Positions 52,084 through 59,791 of a DNA stretch of 64,000 bases are shown piece by piece. Origin of the DNA: Paenibacillus baekrokdamisoli (lineage in GTDB: Bacteria > Bacillota > Bacilli > Paenibacillales > Paenibacillaceae); assembly GCF_003945345.1 (NCBI RefSeq), contig NZ_AP019308.1, positions 1,240,001 through 1,304,000 on the forward strand, read 5' to 3'. Each line of letters opens with the position of its first letter. Position 1 is the first letter of the stretch. The translations under genes and the position numbers were made by a program. The notes under the pieces were generated by a model. It was given only the letters and a program-made list of their open reading frames with translations, was not told the origin of the DNA and searched no databases.

Positions 52084-53370
52084 GTGATACAGCAAGAGAA
52101 TGCGAATTGGAATAGGTTACTGGAATGGGCGGAAGCAGCAGAGGCGCAAGTGAGCCCGATGTTCCGCTCCTTGGATAAGATTGCTGAACGGAATCAATGG
52201 AAGGTCATTCAGGCTTTCCAACGTCATCGTGTAAGCGATTTTCACTTTAATGGTTCAACAGGGTACGGATATAATGATCGAGGACGAGAAATTCTAGACT
52301 TCGTCTATGCAGATATTATGGGTGCGGAGGCCGCACTGGTTAGACCGCACTTTGTCTCTGGTACCCATACGATTAGCTGCGCTTTGTTCGGATTGCTTCG
52401 ACCAGGTGATGAATTGTTATATATCACAGGAAGACCCTACGATACCCTTCATAAAGTAATCGGAAAGCCTGGGGATGGGACAGGCTCTCTGCAGGACTTT
52501 GGCATCAAGTATGTGGAAGTTCCACTTGCTGCAGATGGAGCGATTGACTGGGGTGGCGTTGCTTCTAAAGTCAATGAACGAACAAAGGTAATCGGCATAC
52601 AGCGCTCGCGCGGATATGAATGGCGTTCCTCCTATACAGTTGCCGAAATTGGCGAGATGGTGAAGCGGGTAAAAGTAATGAAGCCTGACGTGTCAGTATT
52701 TGTCGACAACTGCTATGGTGAGTTCACGGAGGAGCTTGAGCCCACACAAGTTGGTGTTGATTTGATGGCAGGTTCTCTAATTAAGAACCCTGGCGGGGGG
52801 CTTGCGCCAACCGGCGGCTATGTTGCAGGAACCAAGCATGCGGTAGAGCTTACTTCTTATCGCTTAACTGCTCCAGGTATTGGTGGAGAGGTAGGGGCTA
52901 CCTTGGGGACACTGCGTGCCATGTATCAAGGGTTGTTCCTCGCACCGCATCTTGTTGGACAAGCCTTGAAAGGGAGCGTATTTGCTGCAGCCATGTTCGA
53001 AATGCTTGGTTATGAGACGAACCCGCGCTGGGATGCCAAACGTACGGATTTAATCCAAGCTGTCAAGTTTAGCGATAGTAAGCAGCTCATCGCTTTTGTT
53101 CAAGGTATTCAAAGGGCAGCGGCTGTTGATTCACACGTTGTACCAGAGCCATGGGACATGCCTGGATACGAACATCCGGTTATTATGGCTGCTGGAACAT
53201 TTATGCAAGGCGGCAGCTTAGAGTTATCAGCAGATGCTCCGATCAGAGAACCATATATCGCATATATGCAAGGTGGACTCACTTATTCGCATGTAAAATA
53301 CGGTGTTTTGAATGCTTTAAGTTTGCTTGCTGAAAGAGAGTTAATTGTGATCAAACCTTACACAACTTGA
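52084..53370 (+). CDS. ynbB: PLP-dependent YnbB (methionine gamma-lyase-like family)
   Basis: 428 residues. Fold-type I PLP enzyme; the Schiff-base lysine is in A-G-S-L-I-K-N-P-G-G-G and the PLP aspartate in V-F-V-D-N-C-Y-G. The C-terminal half is the family's long aluminium-resistance-like region. It starts with GTG 52084 after GAGGAGAG. Function is unproven in any species I know. Its last 25 bases contain the GlnR box and its stop overlaps the glnRA promoter. Confidence 0.9.
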   Translation: MIQQENANWNRLLEWAEAAEAQVSPMFRSLDKIAERNQWKVIQAFQRHRVSDFHFNGSTGYGYNDRGREILDFVYADIMGAEAALVRPHFVSGTHTISCALFGLLRPGDELLYITGRPYDTLHKVIGKPGDGTGSLQDFGIKYVEVPLAADGAIDWGGVASKVNERTKVIGIQRSRGYEWRSSYTVAEIGEMVKRVKVMKPDVSVFVDNCYGEFTEELEPTQVGVDLMAGSLIKNPGGGLAPTGGYVAGTKHAVELTSYRLTAPGIGGEVGATLGTLRAMYQGLFLAPHLVGQALKGSVFAAAMFEMLGYETNPRWDAKRTDLIQAVKFSDSKQLIAFVQGIQRAAAVDSHVVPEPWDMPGYEHPVIMAAGTFMQGGSLELSADAPIREPYIAYMQGGLTYSHVKYGVLNALSLLAERELIVIKPYTT

Positions 53371-53395
53371 CACATTTTTGGCATGGCGTTACAAT
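53346..53395 (+). promoter_or_regulatory. glnRA promoter with GlnR/TnrA box
   Basis: TGTGATCAAACCTTACA (53346-53362) fits TGTNA-N7-TNACA exactly. TTGACA (53367-53372), 17 bases and TACAAT (53390-53395) follow. The box ends 4 bases before the -35, and the -35 overlaps the ynbB stop. This predicts nitrogen-dependent self-repression by GlnR. Confidence 0.88.
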
Positions 53396-53431
53396 GAAAG
53401 CATATATCAGATACTGGAAGGTTGATGCGAC

Positions 53432-53842
53432 ATGGGTGACGAAATACGCAGAAATATGGCGCTTTTTCCGATCGGCATCGTCATGAAGTTGACCGACTTG
53501 ACAGCACGTCAAATCCGATACTACGAGCAGCATGATTTAATTGTTCCGGCTCGTACGTCCGGGAACCAGCGGCTGTTCTCGTTCAATGATGTGGAGAGGC
53601 TGCTAGAAATTAAATCGTTGATTGAAAAAGGCGTCAATATTGCTGGCATTAAGCAAGTGATGTATCCGGTATCGAAAGAGTCCGAGGATGCTACAGTTGT
53701 AAGTGAGCTATCTGAGGTTAAACGCCGGGAATTATCTGATACTCAGCTCCATCGATTGTTGAAGCAGCAACTGCTAGAGAAGAGACCGGGCAAAGCTTCC
53801 ATGATTCAAGGTCAGCTGTCCCGTTTCTATAGCAAGAAATAA
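53432..53842 (+). CDS. glnR: Nitrogen repressor GlnR
   Basis: 136 residues. MerR-type winged helix with L-T-A-R-Q-I-R-Y-Y-E-Q-H-D-L-I and R-L-F-S-F-N-D-V; the short C-terminal tail ending R-F-Y-S-K-K is the region that senses feedback-inhibited glutamine synthetase in GlnR. It represses glnRA when nitrogen is plentiful. ATG 53432 follows GGAAGG. glnA is 55 bases downstream. Confidence 0.95.
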   Translation: MGDEIRRNMALFPIGIVMKLTDLTARQIRYYEQHDLIVPARTSGNQRLFSFNDVERLLEIKSLIEKGVNIAGIKQVMYPVSKESEDATVVSELSEVKRRELSDTQLHRLLKQQLLEKRPGKASMIQGQLSRFYSKK

Positions 53843-53897
53843 TAATAATGATTCTTAAAAATGAACGAAACTACTAGTCTTCAGGGGAGATGATAGC

Positions 53898-55226
53898 GTG
53901 GGTTACACTAAAGACGACATCAGACGGATTACAAAAGAAGATAATGTTCGCTTTATTCGACTGCAGTTCACAGACTTGCTTGGAACAATAAAAAACGTGG
54001 AAATTCCGGTGAGTCAACTGGAAAAGGCACTTGATAATAAAATGATGTTCGATGGCTCATCTATCGAGGGATATGTACGTATCGAGGAATCCGATATGTA
54101 TCTATATCCGGATCTAGACACATGGGTCGTGTTTCCATGGGTAGCACAGGATCGTATTGCACGCTTGATCTGCGACATCTATATGCCTGATGGAACGCCT
54201 TTTGCTGGTGATCCACGAGGTATTCTGAAGCGTGCACTTAAAGAAGCTGATGACTTGGGCTTCACAGCTATGAATGTTGGACCAGAGCCGGAATTTTTCT
54301 TGTTCAAAACGGACGAGAAAGGCGAACCAACGACAGAGCTTAATGACCAAGGCGGCTATTTTGACTTAGCGCCAATGGATCTTGGTGAAAACTGTCGCCG
54401 TGAAATCGTCTTGACACTTGAAGAGATGGGTTTTGAAATTGAAGCCTCTCACCATGAAGTTGCTCCAGGACAGCACGAAATCGACTTTAAATATGCAGAT
54501 GCTATTAAAGCAGCGGATCAAATCCAAACCTTTAAGCTTGTTGTAAAAACGATTGCTCGTCAGCATGGTCTCCATGCATCCTTTATGCCTAAACCGTTAT
54601 TCGGCGTGAATGGTTCCGGTATGCATTGTCACCAGTCCTTGTTCCGCGGCAATGTTAATGCGTTCTACGATGAGAGCGACAAACTTGGCCTGAGTCAAAT
54701 CGCTCGTTATTATATGGCTGGTGTATTGATGCATGCACGTGCATTCGCAGCGATCACCAATCCGACAGTTAACTCTTACAAACGTCTCGTACCAGGCTAT
54801 GAAGCACCTTGCTATGTAGCATGGTCTGCAAGTAACCGGAGCCCGATGATTCGTATACCGGCATCGAGAGGACTAAGCACACGTATCGAGGTCAGAAGTC
54901 CGGACCCTGCTGCCAATCCATATCTAGCTCTAGCTGTTATGCTCAGAGCGGGCCTAGACGGAATTAAAAACAAAACACCTCTTCCAGCACCAACAGACCG
55001 TAACATCTACGTAATGACCGAGGAAGAGCGCATCGATGAAGGCATTCCTAGCTTGCCGGATGACTTGAAGGAAGCGTTGACTGAACTGCTTCGCAGTGAA
55101 GTTATCTGTGACGCTCTAGGCGATCATGCTCTCGCTCATTTCTACGAACTGAAAGAAATCGAGTGGGATATGTACCGTACACAAGTTCACCAATGGGAAC
55201 GTGATCAGTACTTAACATTGTTCTAA
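53898..55226 (+). CDS. glnA: Glutamine synthetase, type I (GSI-alpha)
   Basis: 442 residues, the size of the GSI-alpha dodecamers of Firmicutes. Motifs: [25 protein letters not shown] (ATP and metal), [17 protein letters not shown]. It lacks the adenylylation tyrosine region of GSI-beta. Converts glutamate and ammonia to glutamine and also feeds back on GlnR. Start GTG 53898 with GGGGAG upstream. The prophage begins just beyond its terminator. Confidence 0.97.
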   Translation: MGYTKDDIRRITKEDNVRFIRLQFTDLLGTIKNVEIPVSQLEKALDNKMMFDGSSIEGYVRIEESDMYLYPDLDTWVVFPWVAQDRIARLICDIYMPDGTPFAGDPRGILKRALKEADDLGFTAMNVGPEPEFFLFKTDEKGEPTTELNDQGGYFDLAPMDLGENCRREIVLTLEEMGFEIEASHHEVAPGQHEIDFKYADAIKAADQIQTFKLVVKTIARQHGLHASFMPKPLFGVNGSGMHCHQSLFRGNVNAFYDESDKLGLSQIARYYMAGVLMHARAFAAITNPTVNSYKRLVPGYEAPCYVAWSASNRSPMIRIPASRGLSTRIEVRSPDPAANPYLALAVMLRAGLDGIKNKTPLPAPTDRNIYVMTEEERIDEGIPSLPDDLKEALTELLRSEVICDALGDHALAHFYELKEIEWDMYRTQVHQWERDQYLTLF

Positions 55227-55232
55227 ACGAGG

Positions 55233-55268
55233 AATCCCTTGACGCTGTAGGCGTTGAGGGGTTTTCCT
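55233..55268 (+). terminator. glnA terminator
   Basis: A 13-bp stem with three G-U pairs (55233-55245 with 55251-55263), then TTCCTTTT. It is probably close to or within the prophage attachment site. Confidence 0.75.
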
Positions 55269-55330
55269 TTTGTGGGCGTCGTAGGAAAATTGAAGTCTTT
55301 TTGTGGCGTGCCCACAAAATGCCCACAAAT
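55268..55330. repeat. Repeated GCCCACAAA sites, candidate integrase arm sites near attL
   Basis: TTTTGTGGGC (55268-55277) is inverted relative to GCCCACAAAA (55310-55319), and GCCCACAAAT (55321-55330) repeats the latter directly at an 11-base step. A further TTTTGTGGGCGT lies at 56588-56599, inside immA. The integrase has an arm-binding domain, so these fit arm-type sites. Confidence 0.55.
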
Positions 55331-55337
55331 AAAATAT

Positions 55338-56471
55338 TCATTGGAGTATGCCTTTCGTAAACATCTCGAATTTTTCCATGTTTGCAGCTTCAATCTTCTT
55401 AGATATATGGGCGTAAACATCCGACGTGATTTGAATGCTACCATGCCCAAGCTGTTCTTGAACGAACTTCATATCAGCACCGGCTTCGAGTAGAAGAACT
55501 GCATTCGTGTGACGCAAGGAGTGGATTGGAAGCGAAGGTAGATCCGCTTTTTTAAGAATACGAGAGAAGGCATTGAATAGTGATGACTTAGGCATATAAT
55601 TTCCATCCTCGCGACATAGGACGAGATCAAGATCGTTCCGATAAACCTCTTTCATAATATCTTTATTTTGATCCAGCCAATCAAAATGGTAGCGCAGATC
55701 AGCCGCTAGTGTACTGGTAATTCGAATGGTACGCTCGGATCTGAGTGTCTTGGTGTCACCAAATAATTCACTGTCATCCTTTGCAGTAAAGTCCAAAGAT
55801 TTATTGATTCGGACTGTGCATTGGTTGAGATCGACATCAGTTCTTTGGAGCGCGGCTGCTTCACCTTTACGCATACCGGTCTCAATGAGTAACTTGAAAA
55901 TCATCCAGTAGATATACCCGTATTGACGGGCCGTTTGGAGGAAGCGTTGTATATCACTCGATTCGATAAACTGGACTGTGCTTTTCTTCTTCGGTCCCTT
56001 GATCTCAGATCCGTTACAGGGGTTACGCTCCAGCTTGCATAGTGTGACTGCTTTCTCCAAGGCGTTGTGTAGTGTGGAATGGACAAGCTCAACAGTCCGA
56101 CGGCTATACCCTTTATCCCCGATGCTGTTAAGGAACTCTTGATACATGATCGGTTTGATATCTTTTAGCATAATATTTTTAAAATATGGCTTGATGTGTG
56201 TTTTAATGTTGTTTTTATGCAATTCAATCGTATTCTTTCGAACTGTACCTGTTTTGTATTCATCAATCCATTTTGTCAGAAAATCAGAGAGACTGATATC
56301 TATCTTTTCATAGCCCTCTGCCAACTTCTTCTCTAGGTCTGTAGCCGCTGTTTGTGCTTCTCTCTTTGTTGAAAATCCGCGCTGTGACTTCTCCGTGAAT
56401 TTTTGTGTGAAAGGATCTTTACATCGAATTCGGAACTCCCAGCCGGTTTCATGTTTCTTAAAACTCGCCAT
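55338..56471 (-). CDS. int: Phage tyrosine integrase
   Basis: 377 residues. The N-terminal AP2-like arm-binding domain (W-E-F-R-I-R ... G-F-S-T-K-R-E-A), the SAM-like core-binding domain, and the catalytic domain with Arg in G-M-R-K-G-E, H-S-L-R-H-T, L-G-H-G-S and the nucleophile in S-D-V-Y-A-H are all present. ATG 56471 follows GGAGGAAG; an outer ATG at 56570 is rejected because it overlaps immA. It would insert and excise the prophage at the glnA-proximal site. Confidence 0.95.
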   Translation of the reverse strand: MASFKKHETGWEFRIRCKDPFTQKFTEKSQRGFSTKREAQTAATDLEKKLAEGYEKIDISLSDFLTKWIDEYKTGTVRKNTIELHKNNIKTHIKPYFKNIMLKDIKPIMYQEFLNSIGDKGYSRRTVELVHSTLHNALEKAVTLCKLERNPCNGSEIKGPKKKSTVQFIESSDIQRFLQTARQYGYIYWMIFKLLIETGMRKGEAAALQRTDVDLNQCTVRINKSLDFTAKDDSELFGDTKTLRSERTIRITSTLAADLRYHFDWLDQNKDIMKEVYRNDLDLVLCREDGNYMPKSSLFNAFSRILKKADLPSLPIHSLRHTNAVLLLEAGADMKFVQEQLGHGSIQITSDVYAHISKKIEAANMEKFEMFTKGILQ

Positions 56472-56544
56472 TTTCTTCCTCCTATCAGAACGTATGTTCT
56501 GTTTATGTATATAATAAACCGCCTTGCGGCGGGAAAGCGCAAGT

Positions 56545-57003
56545 TTACAGATTAAAGTATGATTGTTCATCTTTCCAGAAGGACTGTTTTTGTGGGCGTT
56601 TCAAATGAGCAACCTCTGCAGGCACACCACATACGTTTGCTGCCTCATAGATGGTCATTCCATTAAATAGAAGTTCGTCTGGTACCAAAAGTTCAACGGC
56701 AAACTCATTAGCTTCTCTTTCAATTCTATCTATTGATTGCAAAGTGTGACGCCGAAACGGCGTGTTTACTTCCCGATGTCGGAGAGCATGTCCAAGCTCA
56801 TGGGCACAGGTGAACAGTTGATCTGAATCTTCCAGTTCGGTGTTTATATGAATTATTGGAATACGTTTGTAAGTGTTGAAGTATCCCATCGTATACCCGA
56901 GCGGCTCAAATAAGACAACTATGTTTCTCTGCTCTGCAATCATGAAAGGATTGTTGGTTCTGTGTCTCCGAATCAGTTGCCCAACTAATCTTTTAATCCC
57001 CAT
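56545..57003 (-). CDS. ImmA/IrrE-type metalloprotease
   Basis: 152 residues. The zinc motif H-E-L-G-H sits in C-A-H-E-L-G-H-A-L-R-H, with a downstream E-R-E-A-N-E-F-A-V-E-L-L-V-P ligand region. ImmA proteases of ICEBs1 and related phages cleave the partner repressor to trigger induction. The gene starts 12 bases after the immR-like stop, which fits that pairing. Cleavage of the neighbour is inferred. Confidence 0.92.
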   Translation of the reverse strand: MGIKRLVGQLIRRHRTNNPFMIAEQRNIVVLFEPLGYTMGYFNTYKRIPIIHINTELEDSDQLFTCAHELGHALRHREVNTPFRRHTLQSIDRIEREANEFAVELLVPDELLFNGMTIYEAANVCGVPAEVAHLKRPQKQSFWKDEQSYFNL

Positions 57004-57015
57004 TCAGTTTACCCC

Positions 57016-57528
57016 TTATTTATTTTTGTTTGGATTAAATTTTTGCTTAGCCATTCCTTTTGCAAGACGCAATGAGTTTTCTAACGAAATTTTCATAAGT
57101 TCTTTTGTTTCATCATCCATTGGCTCACCGTGGAATGCGAGGGCTTCTCTGGATTCAAGCTCACCGATCATACGTTCTAAGTCAGTAGCGATGTCGCGTT
57201 CTTCTTTGGGTGACAGAGATTTTTTAGGTTTGAAGTTGCGTTGCAACTCTTTCTCGAGGTCTTCAAAGAATGACTCGTCTGTGTAACCATCGGAATAATC
57301 GTCACTAGTCAACATTAATATTCCTTGTGGATGAGGTAGACCCAACAAGAAATCAACGGTTACACCATGGAATCTTGCAATCTCACCGAGCTTAATGTGA
57401 TCTGGATTAGATATGCTATTCTCCCAAGCATTATATCTAGCTCGTTTCACATTAAGTGCTTCGGCTATTTGGTCTTGAGTAATTCTCTTGTAATTTCGTA
57501 GTGCAGTTAACCTTTGTCCAAGATTCAT
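57016..57528 (-). CDS. ImmR/CI-like prophage repressor
   Basis: 170 residues. XRE helix-turn-helix (about 8-62: I-T-Q-D-Q-I-A-E-A-L-N-V and Y-N-A-W-E-N) followed by F-L-L-G-L-P and a charged helical C-terminal domain. Its gene is divergent from the early region, and GATAA-N5-TTATC operators lie between. It should hold the lysogenic state and be cleaved by the adjacent protease. Confidence 0.88.
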   Translation of the reverse strand: MNLGQRLTALRNYKRITQDQIAEALNVKRARYNAWENSISNPDHIKLGEIARFHGVTVDFLLGLPHPQGILMLTSDDYSDGYTDESFFEDLEKELQRNFKPKKSLSPKEERDIATDLERMIGELESREALAFHGEPMDDETKELMKISLENSLRLAKGMAKQKFNPNKNK

Positions 57529-57555
57529 TGTGATTACGACCTTTCGAGAAGTTTA

Positions 57556-57599
57556 GATAAAATTCTTAACAATAACTACTTGACGATAAGATTATTATC
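57556..57599. promoter_or_regulatory. Two repressor operators in the divergent control region
   Basis: GATAA-GATTA-TTATC (57585-57599) is a perfect inverted repeat. GATAA-AATTC-TTAAC (57556-57570) has one changed base. Their centres are 29 bp apart. The first lies within the spacer of the early promoter and the second near the repressor start. Confidence 0.75.
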
Positions 57600-57608
57600 A
57601 AATATAAT
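57580..57608 (+). promoter_or_regulatory. Early rightward promoter of the prophage
   Basis: TTGACG (57580-57585), 17 bases, TATAAT (57603-57608). The operator at 57585-57599 fills the spacer, so repressor binding would exclude RNA polymerase. Confidence 0.85.
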
Positions 57609-57637
57609 CAAAATACGGCAAGGGGGTGATCAAGCAA

Positions 57638-57856
57638 ATGGTAAATAAACGACATAAGTTAATTGAATGCCGTGAATCCAAAGGGTCGAGAGATCTTGTT
57701 TCTTCTGAACTTGAAATTTCAAAAGTCTATCTTCGAATGATTGAAACAGGGGCTCTAAAACCGGGTCGTGATCTCATGTTTAGATTTTCAAAATATTTTG
57801 AACAACCGCTTGAAGTTATTTTCCCAGATATGTTTGGAGACGATTGGTCTGTTTAG
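57638..57856 (+). CDS. Small XRE/Cro-like DNA-binding protein
   Basis: 72 residues, a single helix-turn-helix domain (L-V-S-S-E-L-E-I-S-K-V-Y-L-R-M-I-E-T-G) ending F-G-D-D-W-S-V. ATG 57638 lies 9 bases after AAGGGGGTGAT; an upstream GTG 57626 overlaps that ribosome site. It is the first rightward gene under the operator-controlled promoter, as expected for a Cro-type regulator. Confidence 0.85.
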   Translation: MVNKRHKLIECRESKGSRDLVSSELEISKVYLRMIETGALKPGRDLMFRFSKYFEQPLEVIFPDMFGDDWSV

Positions 57857-57869
57857 TTATGCTTTTTAT

Positions 57870-57969
57870 GATAAAATTTTTATCTTCTTTGAGTATAAAC
57901 GATAAAAATATTATCGTCAATATTATTGACATAATTTTTCTTTTTATACCCAATGATAAGATTTTTATC
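57870..57969. promoter_or_regulatory. Three further operators before the second early gene group
   Basis: GATAA-N5-TTATC occurs exactly at 57870-57884, 57901-57915 and 57955-57969, with centres 31 and 54 bp apart. A TTGACA (57926-57931) sits between the second and third, but I see no good -10. The spacing and identity to the sites at 57556-57599 point to one binding protein. Confidence 0.75.
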
Positions 57970-58003
57970 AAATAATGAAATGAACTGAAAGTGAGGTAAA
58001 AAG

Positions 58004-58108
58004 ATGAATGTAATTGTAGAAGATGCCGTACTGACCACTGTCACCCTCGCAATCGTGAAAGAGATGTCGATTCGTGAAAACAATGATCTTAACGAGCTGC
58101 TGTCATGA
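58004..58108 (+). CDS. 34-residue micro-ORF in the early region
   Basis: ATG 58004 follows GTGAGG at good spacing and the frame ends TGA 58106-58108, overlapping the next start by ATGA. It encodes an acidic, helix-prone peptide starting M-N-V-I-V-E-D-A. The coupling to a real gene argues that it is translated. No family is recognised; a leader or regulatory peptide is possible. Confidence 0.6.
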   Translation: MNVIVEDAVLTTVTLAIVKEMSIRENNDLNELLS

Positions 58109-58365
58109 TCACGGTCAACATAAACGAAGTCGAAACAAAAGAGTTGATCAGGCAACAAGTCGCGGACCTAGTCAAGGATATCGATGCTGAGATGGTCTAC
58201 TGGGATACGAATGAGTTGAAGCGTCGTACGTGTATGAGCTGGAATACGATACAGGATCTGTTTTTCTTCGATTCTCGTTTTCCGAAGCATAAGATCGGTG
58301 GGAAGTGGTATTTTCCGGCAAAGGCTACCCGAGAGTTTTTACTGGTATGGTTGTCGGAGCAGTAA
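58105..58365 (+). CDS. Excisionase-like DNA-binding protein
   Basis: 86 residues. A MerR/excisionase-type winged helix is visible: W-D-T-N-E-L-K-R-R-T-C-M-S-W-N-T-I-Q-D-L, then K-H-K-I-G-G-K-W-Y-F-P as the wing. Such proteins direct integrase towards excision or act as early regulators. It is coupled to the micro-ORF upstream. Exact role inferred from family and position. Confidence 0.75.
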   Translation: MITVNINEVETKELIRQQVADLVKDIDAEMVYWDTNELKRRTCMSWNTIQDLFFFDSRFPKHKIGGKWYFPAKATREFLLVWLSEQ

Positions 58366-58407
58366 GTGTGAAATGGCAGTTGTACACCTTGAGAGGAGGT
58401 GAAAACC

Positions 58408-58599
58408 GTGAACAAGCATGATGAACAGCGCAGACGCGATTTGGTTAAAACGTTGGCTAAAGCGAAGGAGCAAGCCGAGATAGCCTATCTATACCTGGTT
58501 ACTAACGAAGGCGATCCAGAAGAAACCATGAACGCTAAGCAGGTTCTGGGTAATATCGATTCAGCTCTTGAACAACTTGGAGCAGCGGAGCAGTCATGA
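58408..58599 (+). CDS. Small phage protein, unknown
   Basis: 63 residues, charged helical, no motif recognised. GTG 58408 follows GAGAGGAGGTG; the in-frame GTG 58399 lies in the ribosome site. Overlaps the next gene by ATGA, typical of a phage early operon. Confidence 0.65.
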   Translation: MNKHDEQRRRDLVKTLAKAKEQAEIAYLYLVTNEGDPEETMNAKQVLGNIDSALEQLGAAEQS

Positions 58600-58859
58600 C
58601 AACAGTAACGCAGCGCATTAAAGAGCTGGAGCATATCAGGGATTGGGTACATAGCCATCCTGAGAAAGTGGATCCGGATGTAAGGCCTGCAGCCGTAGAC
58701 TGGCTGAATGGTGAGATTGCAGGGATACAAAGAAAAACGACCAATCGGGGTAGGAGCCGATTAGCCGTTCGATTCAAAAACATTAGTTGGGCTCATTGTA
58801 TCATACGAGCTCGAAAGGCGGCAAGACAATGCTTAAAGGCACTTTTCCAATTGAGTTAG
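58596..58859 (+). CDS. Small basic phage protein, unknown
   Basis: 87 residues, coupled to the gene before. Begins T-Q-R-I-K-E-L-E-H-I and ends in a strongly basic helix (R-A-R-K-A-A-R-Q), which could bind nucleic acid. It overlaps the next gene by 31 bases. No family recognised. Confidence 0.6.
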   Translation: MTTVTQRIKELEHIRDWVHSHPEKVDPDVRPAAVDWLNGEIAGIQRKTTNRGRSRLAVRFKNISWAHCIIRARKAARQCLKALFQLS

Positions 58860-59059
58860 ATGGACAGCAAGCGCAGATGATCGTGAATGCTCTCCGTGAT
58901 AAAGCTAATCACTGTTCATGCACTGAAGCCGCCATGTATCACATTTTAGCGCAGCAGGTTCTCGAAGGGAAGCAAGCTTTTCATAACCGTACTTATACTC
59001 TCATGGCACAACGTTATGATCTACTATTACCCAGCAATTCTATTTCATCTCATACCTAA
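58829..59059 (+). CDS. Small phage protein, unknown
   Basis: 76 residues from ATG 58829 (M-L-K-G-T-F-P-I-E-L-D-G-Q). Contains C-S-C-T near the middle but no zinc pattern. The ribosome site is weak. An outer ATG at 58787 would overlap more. Probably real because it continues the overlapping operon, but the least certain of this group. Confidence 0.5.
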   Translation: MLKGTFPIELDGQQAQMIVNALRDKANHCSCTEAAMYHILAQQVLEGKQAFHNRTYTLMAQRYDLLLPSNSISSHT

Positions 59060-59075
59060 TCAGGAGGAATCATCC

Positions 59076-59498
59076 ATGTCTGTTCAAATTCATATTAACG
59101 GCGAAACAGCCGCAGAAGCGGTTAAAGAGCTGTCTATCCTTGCTTCCCATTTCACAGGTAACAGTGCGGCCCCAATTGCTGCAGCTGTTGAAACTGCCAA
59201 GCCTGAAAAGGCTGCTCGTCAAACAAAGCCAGCCAAGCAAGCGGAAGTCGAGGCGCCAGCTACACAAGAAGCGGCCGAAAATGAGAAAGAGCTTGATGAA
59301 GCTATTTCCGATATGCCCGAAGGAGAAGGCGCTACGATCCCAACGGTCGAAGATCTGCGGGCTAACGCTGCTGAGGTGTCCAAAGCCGGTAAGCAAGCAG
59401 GAGTCAAGGCTCTGCTTAGTGCTATCGGGGCAAGTAGTATCAGTACGATTCCCGAGGATAAGCGGGCTGACTTCCTCGCCGCGCTAGAGGCGTTGTAA
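59076..59498 (+). CDS. Phage protein with Ala/Glu/Pro-rich linker, unknown
   Basis: 140 residues. N-terminal about 30 residues (V-Q-I-H-I-N-G-E-T-A-A-E-A-V) and C-terminal about 50 (A-G-V-K-A-L-L-S-A-I-G) look folded; between lies a disordered, charged linker. AGGAGG precedes ATG 59076. Its stop shares a base pair with the next start (TAATG). No function assigned. Confidence 0.7.
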   Translation: MSVQIHINGETAAEAVKELSILASHFTGNSAAPIAAAVETAKPEKAARQTKPAKQAEVEAPATQEAAENEKELDEAISDMPEGEGATIPTVEDLRANAAEVSKAGKQAGVKALLSAIGASSISTIPEDKRADFLAALEAL

Positions 59499-59791
59499 TG
59501 CCACGCGATCTAGAGGCAGATCTAGCAATCTGCGAGGCGGCTACTCCTGGTCCGTATGAGATTACTACTTGTGATTGTGGAAGCCCTGTCTGTAGTCAAG
59601 TTTTTATAAGCATTACTAATACTGAAGGTCGCTTATTCCCAGAAGACGCCGCATTCTATGTTGCAGCTCGGAATGGATGGCCGGAAACGATTAGAGAGCT
59701 TCAGGCTGCTGAGGCTAAAATTGATCGACTACAAAATGAACTTCAGCTGTATCAAGAACAATTACAACAATCTAGGGGGTGTGGGGATTGA
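59498..59791 (+). CDS. Phage protein with C-terminal coiled coil, unknown
   Basis: 97 residues. It begins with D-L-A-I-C-E-A-A-T-P-G-P-Y, a pattern recurrent in small phage proteins, contains C-D-C-G-S-P-V-C (possible metal site) and ends in a coiled coil of about 35 residues. It overlaps the next gene at TTGA. Confidence 0.65.
   Translation: MPRDLEADLAICEAATPGPYEITTCDCGSPVCSQVFISITNTEGRLFPEDAAFYVAARNGWPETIRELQAAEAKIDRLQNELQLYQEQLQQSRGCGD

Noticed and set aside
55338-57528. Integrative conjugative element instead of a prophage
   Set aside because: The int-immA-immR order matches ICEBs1, but the following genes are a phage replication set and no conjugation gene is visible. It cannot be fully excluded because the element continues beyond the window.
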